Positions 24,218-33,900 of a stretch of DNA of 64,000 nt are shown in pieces. Each line of letters starts with the position of its first letter. Positions within the stretch are counted from its first letter, which is position 1. The position numbers and the translations under genes were made by a program. The DNA is from Flavobacterium dankookense (GTDB lineage Bacteria > Bacteroidota > Bacteroidia > Flavobacteriales > Flavobacteriaceae), in assembly GCF_004362665.1 (NCBI RefSeq), contig NZ_SNXR01000002.1, positions 19,028-83,027 on the forward strand. The letters run 5' to 3'. Below the pieces are notes generated by a model. That model was given only the letters and a program-made list of their open reading frames with translations, had not been told where the DNA came from and did no database searches.

Positions 24218-25108
24218 ATGCTACTTAAAAATTATAAAACCATTTTTCTTCAAGCGCTTTCTTCTTTATATGATGAAAAGGAAATTGAGAGTTTTTTTTT
24301 TCTCACCTTAGAAAAATTACATCAAAAAAAGCGAATTAACTTAGCGTTACAACCTGATTTAACAATGGATGAAGTGCAGTTAACTCAATGGGAAACTGTT
24401 TTAGCGGAATTAAAAACCTACAAACCGATACAATATATTTTAGGCGAAACAGAGTTTTACGGTTTGCCATTTTTAGTGAATGAAAACGTATTAATTCCTC
24501 GACCAGAAACGGAAGAATTGGTGGAATTGATTGTTAGTAATGAGATAAAAGGGAAAAGAGAAAAGAGAAAAGTAAAAATTCTAGATATTGGAACGGGTTC
24601 GGGTTGTATTCCTATTTCGTTGAAAAAGAATTTGCCTTCGGCGGAAGTTTTTGCTATTGATGTTTCTGTAAACGCTTTGGAAGTTGCTCAAAAAAATGCT
24701 GAAATTAATGGAGTAGAAGTAACTTTTGTAAAAGCAGATATTTTGCAAGTTGATGATTTAACAAAACTTATAACTTGCAACTCGCAACTCGCAACCTCAC
24801 TTGATATTATCGTTTCCAATCCGCCGTATGTTCGGAATTTGGAAAAAGCAGAAATCAATCCAAATGTTCTAGAATATGAGCCGCATTTGGCTTTGTTTGT
24901 AGAAGATAACGATGCTTTACTTTTTTATCGAAAAATTACCGAATTAGCCAAAAAGCATTTAGCTGAAAACGGAAAATTGTATTTCGAAATCAATCAATAT
25001 CTCGGCAAAGAAACGGTAGCTTTGGTTGAAAGTTATGGTTTTAAAAACGTTCAGTTACGTAAAGATATTTATGGAAACGACCGAATGATTTCGGCAGATT
25101 ATTCATAA
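24218..25108 (+). CDS. prmC: Peptide chain release factor N5-glutamine methyltransferase
   Basis: 296-residue PrmC/HemK, which methylates the GGQ glutamine of release factors RF1 and RF2. The N-terminal helical domain (1-90) is followed by the SAM site LDIGTGSGC (122-130) and the catalytic NPPY (201-204). Unusually, the linkers just before each of these motifs are encoded by short heptanucleotide tandem repeats (codons about 110-119 and 186-193). The 3' end overlaps the convergent ABC permease gene by 10 bp. Confidence 0.94.
   Translation: MLLKNYKTIFLQALSSLYDEKEIESFFFLTLEKLHQKKRINLALQPDLTMDEVQLTQWETVLAELKTYKPIQYILGETEFYGLPFLVNENVLIPRPETEELVELIVSNEIKGKREKRKVKILDIGTGSGCIPISLKKNLPSAEVFAIDVSVNALEVAQKNAEINGVEVTFVKADILQVDDLTKLITCNSQLATSLDIIVSNPPYVRNLEKAEINPNVLEYEPHLALFVEDNDALLFYRKITELAKKHLAENGKLYFEINQYLGKETVALVESYGFKNVQLRKDIYGNDRMISADYS
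24547..24574 (+). repeat. Heptanucleotide repeat inside prmC (AAAAGRG)
   Basis: Four consecutive 7-bp units: AAAAGGG, AAAAGAG, AAAAGAG, AAAAGTA. They encode the basic linker KGKREKRKVK just before the SAM-binding motif. Gain or loss of one unit would shift the frame. Confidence 0.8.
24772..24795 (+). repeat. Heptanucleotide repeat inside prmC (AACTYGC)
   Basis: Units AACTTGC, AACTCGC, AACTCGC and a partial AAC. They encode CNSQLAT shortly before NPPY. Again the period of 7 is not a multiple of 3. Confidence 0.75.
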
Positions 25109-26343
25109 CGTAATGCTTCAATCGGGTCTAATTTCGAAGCTTTAATGGCTGGATATGAACCAGAAACAACAGCTACAATAAAGGTTGTAATTACAGCAGC
25201 CATAATAGCTAACCAAGGAATTACAAAACTAAAATCAATAGCAATAGCAATTAAATATCCTGTTAGAATTCCTAAGATAATGCCAACTAATCCACCAAGT
25301 TGACCGATAATTAGTGTTTCTACAAAAAACTGAAAAGCAATAGTTCCACGTTTGGCACCAAGTGCTTTTCTAACGCCAATTTCGCGTGTTCTTTCGGTTA
25401 CAGAAACTAACATTATATTCATTAAAGCGATGGATGAACCGAAAATTGTGATAATACCAATTATCCATGCAGAAATATTCAAAACACCAGTCATTTCCGC
25501 AATACGGTTGATTAAATCGTCGCTTCTTGATGTGCCAAAATTATTTTCTTCGACAGGATTTAACTTTCTAACTTTTCGCATTGTGATTAAAGCATTATCA
25601 ATAGCTTCGTCTAGAATTTCTTTTTTTTGAACCATTGAACTAATGGTGTAATTAATGTTTGGTGCCGAAAACATGGAACGAGCTACTTGAATTGGAATTA
25701 ACATTCGTAAATCTTGGCTGTTGCCAAAAGTGGAACCTTTTTCTTTTAAAACACCGATAACTCTGAATTTTGCACCTCGAACAGAAATGATTTTATCAAT
25801 TGGATTAACATCTTTTAGCAAACCTTTTGTAGCAAAATCCGAACCAACAACACAGGAATAAGTGTTGTTTTGTATATCAAAATTATTGAAATTTCTACCG
25901 GTTGTTAACTCTAAACCTGAGTTGGGAACAAAATATTCATCAACGCCAATAACAGAAACTTCGGGATCTGTTTTTTCATTTTCAAACTTTACTTCAGCCT
26001 TTGAAGTTGCAGTAAACGACAAAGAGGTTTGAGTTAGCGGAAATTTATAATTTTCTTTAAAAGCTTTCGCTTCAGGATAGGAAATAATAGGGTTGATTTT
26101 TTCTATTTCATTGCCGCCACTTCTTCTCGAGGTGTAATCGTATTGATTAATGTTGAAAGTATTTGAACCCATTGAGGCAAAATTGCTCGAAAGTGTATTT
26201 TCTAAAGCGGAAACGACTGTTAAAATACCAACCAATGCCCAAATACCAAGGGCAATGATTAAAATAGTTAACACAGTTCTAAGTAGTTGCGTTCGGATGG
26301 AACTTCCTGCGATTTTTAAATTTTCTTTGAATAATCCTATCAT
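25099..26343 (-). CDS. ABC transporter permease, MacB/FtsX type
   Basis: 414-residue permease with an N-terminal transmembrane helix (about 17-45), a large periplasmic MacB-like core domain (50-275) and three C-terminal helices (about 285-405). TERTREIGVRKALGAKR between the first two of these is the usual coupling loop contacting the ATPase. No ATPase or membrane-fusion gene lies next to it, so its partners must be elsewhere. Likely exports a peptide, lipid or macrolide-like compound, or acts in envelope stress. Confidence 0.9.
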   Translation of the reverse strand: MIGLFKENLKIAGSSIRTQLLRTVLTILIIALGIWALVGILTVVSALENTLSSNFASMGSNTFNINQYDYTSRRSGGNEIEKINPIISYPEAKAFKENYKFPLTQTSLSFTATSKAEVKFENEKTDPEVSVIGVDEYFVPNSGLELTTGRNFNNFDIQNNTYSCVVGSDFATKGLLKDVNPIDKIISVRGAKFRVIGVLKEKGSTFGNSQDLRMLIPIQVARSMFSAPNINYTISSMVQKKEILDEAIDNALITMRKVRKLNPVEENNFGTSRSDDLINRIAEMTGVLNISAWIIGIITIFGSSIALMNIMLVSVTERTREIGVRKALGAKRGTIAFQFFVETLIIGQLGGLVGIILGILTGYLIAIAIDFSFVIPWLAIMAAVITTFIVAVVSGSYPAIKASKLDPIEALRYE

Positions 26344-26435
26344 GATGGTAATTTGACACTAAAATACATCATTTGTTACAAGTTTCTTCACATTGGTCTA
26401 GAAAATAGTTTTAAAAAATAAGATATTTGCAAAAT

Positions 26436-26460
26436 AATTACGAATTAAAAATTACGAATT
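26436..26460 (+). repeat. Solo copy of the AATTACGAATT repeat
   Basis: Two AATTACGAATT units 14 bp apart, like one arm of the four-helix-bundle cassette at 13448-13842. It lies between the ABC permease and hisS with no gene inside. Downstream (26488-26517) are further imperfect repeats of TTAATTTTTAATCCT type. Confidence 0.75.
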
Positions 26461-26523
26461 TGAAATAGTTAGTTATTTAAACGTAATCCTTAATTTTTAA
26501 TCCTCAATTTTTAATTTAAAAAA

Positions 26524-27882
26524 ATGGCACAAAAACCAAGTATTCCAAAAGGCACAAGAGATTTTTCACCCGTTGAGGTTTCCAAACGAAATTATATCGT
26601 TTCTATAATGCGAAATCATTTTGAGAATTTTGGTTATCAACCTATTGAAACACCAAGTTTTGAAAATTCCGAAACTTTGATGGGAAAATATGGTGAAGAA
26701 GGTGATCGTTTGATTTTTAAGATATTGAATAGTGGAGATTTTTTGGAAAAAGTTTCTGAAGAAGAATTAGTTGAAAAAAAATTAAAAAAGCTAACATCTA
26801 AAATCTCAGAAAAAGCACTTCGCTACGACTTAACTGTTCCTTTTGCGCGCTATGTTGTACAACATCAAAATGAAATTGAGTTTCCATTTAAACGCTATCA
26901 AATTCAACCCGTTTGGCGTGCTGATAGACCACAAAAAGGTCGTTTTAGAGAGTTTTATCAATGTGATGCTGATGTTGTTGGTTCCACATCGCTGTGGCAA
27001 GAAGTAGAGTTGGTCCAACTTTATGACAGTGTTTTTTCTGATTTAGGTTTGAATGGTGTTACGATTAAAATCAATAACAGAAAAATTTTAACTGGAATTG
27101 CCGAAGTTATTGGCGCTTCTGATAAATTAATTGATTTTACAGTTGCTTTAGATAAATTGGACAAAATAGGTGAGGAAGGCGTAAAAAAAGAAATGGTCGA
27201 AAAAGGAATCTTGGAAACGGCTATAGAAAAAGTGCAACCATTATTTAATTTCACTGGAAGTATCAACGAAAAATTAGAAAAATTATCGGAGTTGCTTTCG
27301 TCATCAGAAGAAGGGAAAAAAGGAATTGAAGAATTGCGATTTATTTGTGACAACGTTATTAAACTAGGATTGAAGAAAGCTATTTTGGATTTAGACGTTA
27401 CATTGGCTCGTGGTTTGAATTATTATACTGGAGCTATTTTTGAAGTTGCTGCACCAGCAGGAGTTTCAATGGGTTCAATTGGTGGTGGCGGACGATATGA
27501 TGATTTGACGGGCATTTTCGGGTTGAAGAACATGAGTGGCGTTGGAATTTCATTTGGATTGGATAGAATTTATTTAGTTTTGGAGGAGTTAGATTTATTT
27601 CCAGAAACGGTTACAAGTTCTACCAAAGTTTTGTTTTTGAATTTTGGCGAAAGCCAAGCTTTTGAAGCAATGAAAGCTATTACAACTTTGAGAAATAACA
27701 ATATCAAAGCAGAAATGTATCCAGATGCAGCTAAAGATGAAAAGCAATTTAAACATGCACAAAGGCGAAATATTCCTTTTATTGTTAAAGGAATAAATAA
27801 TAATTTGTTCACATTACGAAATATCATTTCAGGAGAACAAGTTGAAGTCACACTTGACGATTTGATAAAGAAGATACAATAA
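26524..27882 (+). CDS. hisS: Histidine--tRNA ligase
   Basis: 452-residue class II aminoacyl-tRNA synthetase. It begins with the usual [13 protein letters not shown]; motif 2 includes [27 protein letters not shown]; the histidine-specific region has [13 protein letters not shown]; and motif 3 is [13 protein letters not shown] / [10 protein letters not shown]. The last ~95 residues form the anticodon-binding domain. It stands alone and ends in a strong terminator. Confidence 0.97.
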   Translation: MAQKPSIPKGTRDFSPVEVSKRNYIVSIMRNHFENFGYQPIETPSFENSETLMGKYGEEGDRLIFKILNSGDFLEKVSEEELVEKKLKKLTSKISEKALRYDLTVPFARYVVQHQNEIEFPFKRYQIQPVWRADRPQKGRFREFYQCDADVVGSTSLWQEVELVQLYDSVFSDLGLNGVTIKINNRKILTGIAEVIGASDKLIDFTVALDKLDKIGEEGVKKEMVEKGILETAIEKVQPLFNFTGSINEKLEKLSELLSSSEEGKKGIEELRFICDNVIKLGLKKAILDLDVTLARGLNYYTGAIFEVAAPAGVSMGSIGGGGRYDDLTGIFGLKNMSGVGISFGLDRIYLVLEELDLFPETVTSSTKVLFLNFGESQAFEAMKAITTLRNNNIKAEMYPDAAKDEKQFKHAQRRNIPFIVKGINNNLFTLRNIISGEQVEVTLDDLIKKIQ

Positions 27883-27914
27883 AAAAAACTCCACTAGCAA
27901 TAGTGGAGTTTTTA
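27881..27914. terminator. Bidirectional intrinsic terminator between hisS and the T9SS protein gene
   Basis: AACTCCACTA-GCAA-TAGTGGAGTT is a perfect 10-bp stem with a GCAA tetraloop, with A-run on one side and T-run on the other. It ends both convergent genes. Confidence 0.92.
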
Positions 27915-27944
27915 GATTTGGGGTGTCAAAATTTATTTAAAAAA

Positions 27945-30900
27945 CTACTTAATTAAAATTTTCTTACTGATACTACCATTTTCAGTATTTACTTTTACGA
28001 TGTAAGCACCTGTACTGATAGTGTTTGTTGGTAATTCAATACTTGCTTGGTCAATGTTTTCAACATCCCAAGAAGTGATTTGTTGTCCTAACATATTGAA
28101 TAGTATTACCGATTTTATTGTTGTTTCCATCAATTGATTTTTGATGTTGATAGTGCTGTTCGCTTGAGAATTGGTTACAGAAATACCTTTTTGTAAATCA
28201 ACATCACCAACTGCAAGACTGCTTGTGTCAACAAAACGTAATGAGAATCTATTTTCATATGTTCCAGCTGGTAATGAAATTACAAATGGATTTTCTTTAA
28301 TACTATTGTATGTATTTGTAACATTGTCATGGATGTAAATTTCAACATTTTCTTCAACGTTTTCTTTTTTGTCAATTCCAATTGTTGTATTTCCTGCAGC
28401 AGCAACTTTTACACCTAGAGGATAAATGTTGTTTATGTTAAAGTAACCATCACCAAGAATATTTAATTTGGCACTATTTTGCATGAAATACATATCGTTA
28501 GGTTTGTCATCTAAATGAGCAGCATCGTATCCTGGATCGATTTCACTAGTTGCTTTATCGTTCATAAATCCAATTAATACTTGTCTATAATAATTATTGC
28601 TTGATTTGAAACCTAATTTTATCTTCATGTATTGCTCATCTGCAAACGTATCTTCAGTATTATCAAAAAGAGGGTTTGCAGAGTTCATCATATTATTTTC
28701 TCTGAACAATGTATTAGATTGAACATTGCTTTCTTTTATAAAAAGACGTTGGTCATTTTGGAAAGTTAATGTTCCACCAGTTGTGTTACCAGCTACAAAG
28801 AAACCTTGTCCTACAGGGATAAATCTTCCAGGTTCTTTAGTGCTTGAACCTAAACCACTCACTATTGCAGGAGCAGAAGGTGCAGTACTTCCAGTAAGAT
28901 TTCTTGTTGCATAACCACCTTGATACTGAATAGTATTATGAGAGGTATTTGTTGCATAATGTTCCCAGAAATATAATGTTCCTGTTATTGTTGATAAATT
29001 ATCATTAATGAATTTGTCAGCGTCAATAGCAGATGGATATGGATTTCCTGCTAACATTAGGTTATTTGCTCCAACAGGTGTTGTTATAGTTCCGTTGTTT
29101 GGTTTTCCAACAAAAGTATAATTTTGATCAGGAGTACTTGCATTACTACCTTTTAGTGTGAAACCTTGTCCAGCTAATAAAGTGCCATTTTGACCAACTG
29201 ATGACCAGTTGTAATAATTGTTTCCTACGTTTTGGAATTTGTAAATCCAATAGCTGCTCAAAGTGATTGGGCTTGTTGCAGAACTATTAGTGCCAGAAGT
29301 CCAATTTAAGTTTTGAATGCTATTTGGGTTTGTTCCATCTTTCATAACTCCAGCCACAGTATAACCATGATTGATTGTTGAATTGTTTATAGAACTAACA
29401 GGTGAAGACCAATAGTTATAGTTAAAACGATTAGATTGTCCTTGTTGGTCTCTTTCAATAGAACCCATACTTGTTACATCAAGCTCACTGTTTGTTGATT
29501 GTATTAATTGAGATTTTCCAACTAAGTCTATTTTTCCATCTAATTTTAAGTACCAATCATTTTGCAATTTATTATCATTAGTCATACTAACTGTTACACC
29601 ATTGTCAACAAACATTCCCATATTAGTATGATTTGCTGTTTCTGTTATGTCATGTTGAACTCTTATTATTGAATAATCATAGTCAATAACGTCCATTCCA
29701 CGTACATCGTTAGTTGTATCATTAACAGCTGTTGCCAATGTTCCAGTTGCTCTTGTTACGAAAGGCATCGGAGCTTGTTGATAGTTAATTACTTTATTAT
29801 TGTAAATTTTCATACCTGAAGCAACATCAATTGCAGGAGTTGTTAAATCATCAACTATATCGTCTTTGTATGCATCCATTCTATAATATCTCAATAAATT
29901 TGCAAAAGGCAATGCTTCAATATCTCTAGGGACGATAGCACCTCTAACTTGAGAACTATTATTTTGAATTTCTTGATAAACCATTCTTTGAAGTTGAGTT
30001 GGAGATAGTGCAACATTAAATATTCTTACTTCATCAATTTTTCCTTTAAAGTATCTTATAGCCGATGATGGTTGTTTTCCAATAGTTAAAGGATTAGTGT
30101 CAGCATTTAAAGAACCACTTATGTTTGTAGTCGCTACTTCACTTCCGTTTAAATAAAGTTTTAAAGTACTGCCATTATAGATTGCTGCAACATGATACCA
30201 TCTTGATGTACTTAGTGGAGTTGCATAAGTAAGTGTAGTTCCATTTAAAATAGCTTGAAGTTGTCTTCCACCACTAACTCTAATCAAGAAATTACCTTGC
30301 CCAACAACTACTCCAACAGCATTGTATCCTGGAGCCAAATCAATCCATGACATTAATGAAGCATTCGCTAATCCACTAAGAACACCTGTAGCTTCACCAT
30401 AATCATTACGTCCATCAAATTCTAGAAACAATTTTCTGTCTAAATTTCTTGGTGAGCCTTTTATAGTATTATTGGTATCAAAAGCATCCATTATTCCATC
30501 TCTGTCATTATCACTTACACCATCTATTTTTCCATCATTGTTTGTGTCATAACTTGCGTATAGTGATGTAGTAATGTCAAAAGTTCCGTTGTTATCAGAG
30601 TCTAATTCTCTATAATTTGCTATTCCATCATTATCAGTGTCTTGGGTGTAATCTCTATTGATAGTTCCAAAAGCAGTTGAGTTATCGTATAAATCTAATA
30701 AACCATCTCTATCAGTGTCTAATAAATCTCCTGTTCCATCACCATTGATATCTCCATCACCATTCAATAGATTTGCTTCATCAACATCAAATAAAGTATC
30801 ATTATCACTATCTAGGTCTAAATAATCAGGTCTGAAATCTCCATCTGTATTTATCATTACATATGTTCCTGCTGAAATCATACTATCAATGTAATCGTTC

Positions 30901-33900
30901 ATTCCATTTCCATTAGCATCCATCCAAGTAGCAGGGCTTGACATGTCCATTGTTGATTTTTTGTTGCTATATGCTTTAAATCCAGCTTCTTCAATATCTG
31001 GAATTCCATCATTTTCGTCATCTACATCAGTTACATCAGTTACGCCATCACCGTCAGTATCAACACAATTTTGATTAATTACAATTTGAACATCATCAAT
31101 AAAATTTCCAACAGAAGCACTTCCTGAACCAGTATAACCTGCTTGGAATGTCATTACAATTTGAGTTTGACCAACAGGAATTGTATATACTCCTGAATAA
31201 GTTCCCCATGCTGATGTTCCATCTACCATTGTTGCAATTGGTGTTGATGCAATTGCATTTGTTAAACTTGAACCAAATTTAACAAAAGCTTGATCTACAC
31301 CACCACGACCTCTGTGTTTTATTGACCAGTTTATAGTTCCGCCAGCTCCGTTTAAACAAAATGTTTGATATAAAATACCAGGAATATTAGCATTTAGTTC
31401 AGCAAATTGATTTCCTGCTGCTGCTGGAACTCCATTAAAACCTGAACTCCATATTTCAATAAAATTTTCTGCACTTGTTTGCCATCCTGTAACACTAGAT
31501 GTAGGTAGGATTGCAAAACTACCTGCAGCAATAGTTGGGTTTTCGAAACTTCCATTTTGAAATGGGTCACTTAAACAAGTACTACATTCAATAACATCAG
31601 TTATACCATCATTGTCATCATCAGTGTCGACATTATTTGTTATTCCATCACCATCAGTGTCAATATCACCAAAACCATTGATGAAAAAAACATAAGGATT
31701 TTCATTGGCATCATCATTGTTCACTGTAATGATAGCATTTCGTTGACCATTAGATGTAGTCGAAAATAAGACCGTAAATGATGTATTTCCTCCAGCTGGA
31801 ATTGAAAGAACAGAAGGATTTGATGTTACTGTAAAATCAGCAGCATTTATTCCTGAAATTACAGGGTTTGAAATATTTAAAGGTGTTGTTCCTGAGTTTT
31901 GAATTACAAATGTTCTTGAAGAAGTTCCTGATGGTAACAAGATGTTACCAAATGCCGTACCATCTGTTGATGAAGGTGTTGTGTCGCCGTTTACAATTGT
32001 TTCTCCTAGTCCGGTAACATTTATTTCTACATTTGCACCATAACCTTGAATAGTAAAAGTGTATGGGTTTTCATTAAAATCATTGTTATTTATAGTAACT
32101 ATTGCTGTTTTAGTTCCTGTTGTTGTTGGATTGAAAGTAATCGTAAATGTTCTAAAATCGCCACCTATTATTCCAGTTGAAGCTGGATTAGCTGTAACAG
32201 TAAAATCACTTGCATTTACTCCAGAAATTGTTGGATTTGATATTGTTAACCCAGTTGTTGCTGTGTTTAGAATTCTAAAAGTTCTGGCTACTGTCCCAAC
32301 ATTGATGTCAGTTTGTCCAAAGTCTGTCCAATCTGTTACGCTAGGAGTATTATCACCATTAACAATTGTCACACTATTTCCTTGTACATCTATCTCTCTA
32401 TCTGTTCCTGTTCCTGAAATGGTATAATTAAAAGGGTTTTCATCACTGTCATTTGTGTTGAATGTTATAAACGCAACTCTAGTTCCTGTTGCACTTGGAT
32501 TGAAAGTTACTGTAAAAGTTGTACTACTTCCTGCCGCAATACTTAAAACTGTTGGATTTGCTGTAACAGTAAAATCACTTGCATTTGTACCATTAATAAC
32601 AGGATTTGAAATTATAAGAGGAGTTGTTCCAGTGTTATTAATAGTATAAGTAACAGCTACTGTTCCTAAATTTAAGTCAGTTGATCCAAAATCAGTAGCA
32701 TTTGTTGTTGAAGTTGTTGTACCTCCATCAACAATGTTATTTGAGTTTCCTGTAACATTTATTTCAGCACTTGTACCATTCCCGCTAATGTTGAATACAT
32801 ATGGGTTTTCATCGGCATCATTATTCGTTATAGTAATTGTTGCATTTCTTACACCGATAGCCGATGGATTGAATACAACTGTAAAAGTTCTATTATTTCC
32901 TGCGTTAATTGAAGTTGAAGTTGGGTTAACTGTTACCGTAAAATCTCCAGCATGAGTTCCTGATATAGTCGGATTAGTAATTGTTAAAGGAGTTGTTCCA
33001 TTATTTCTAATAGTAAAAACTCTAGAAACTGTTCCACTTGCTATATCGGTATCGCCAAAGTCTGTCCAATCAATTGTTGTTGGGGTAGTATCGTTGTTTG
33101 TTATTGAAGTAGAATTACCTTCAAGATCAATTTCTGGATTTAAAGTTGTTCCTCTAATATTAAAATTATAGGTAGCTTCATTACTATCGTTGCTGATAAC
33201 GTTTATTGTAGCATTCATATTCGCACCAACAGTTGTAGCATTATATCTTATAACCATATTTGTTGATGATCCTGGAGTAATAGTTGCACTTGGAGGTGTT
33301 GTGATGGTAAACTCAGCAGGATTAGTACCAGTTATAGAATATGAACTGATATTTAGATTTGATGTTCCAATGTTTTGAATGGTAAAAGTTTTAGAAACAG
33401 TAACTCCAATATAAGTAGTTCCATATTCAGTATTGTTAGTAGTTGCATAAGTAGTACTTCCATCCAATATATCATTTCCATTTGATTGAATATTGATTTC
33501 AGGGCTTGCAGTGAAACTATTAGCTGTAACATTAAATGAATAAGTTCCTTCATTTGAGTCATTATTTGATATTGATATTATCGCATTTTTTGGTCCAGTA
33601 GATGTTGGACTAAAAGTAACTGTTAATGTTGCTGTTCCACCTGCTGGAATTGTTGATGCTGATGAACTAACTGAAAATTCTCCTGAATTATCATAAACAG
33701 ACCAAATTGATAGTGGAAAACCACCAGTATTTTGAATAGTAAATGTTTTTACAATACTTCCTGAGCCATATACAATACTACCAAAATCAGTATTATCAGC
33801 CGTTGAATAGGCAGTAGATCCTGTTAAAATAGTAATTCCATTTCCTTCTACATTAATTTCTTGTGCTGTAACCATTGCACTTACATTGAATGAATATGTT

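Noticed and set aside
32059..33378. Several long plus-strand open frames opposite the giant T9SS gene
   Set aside because: They are periodic hydrophobic shadows of the Thr/Asn/Gly-rich repeats on the other strand.
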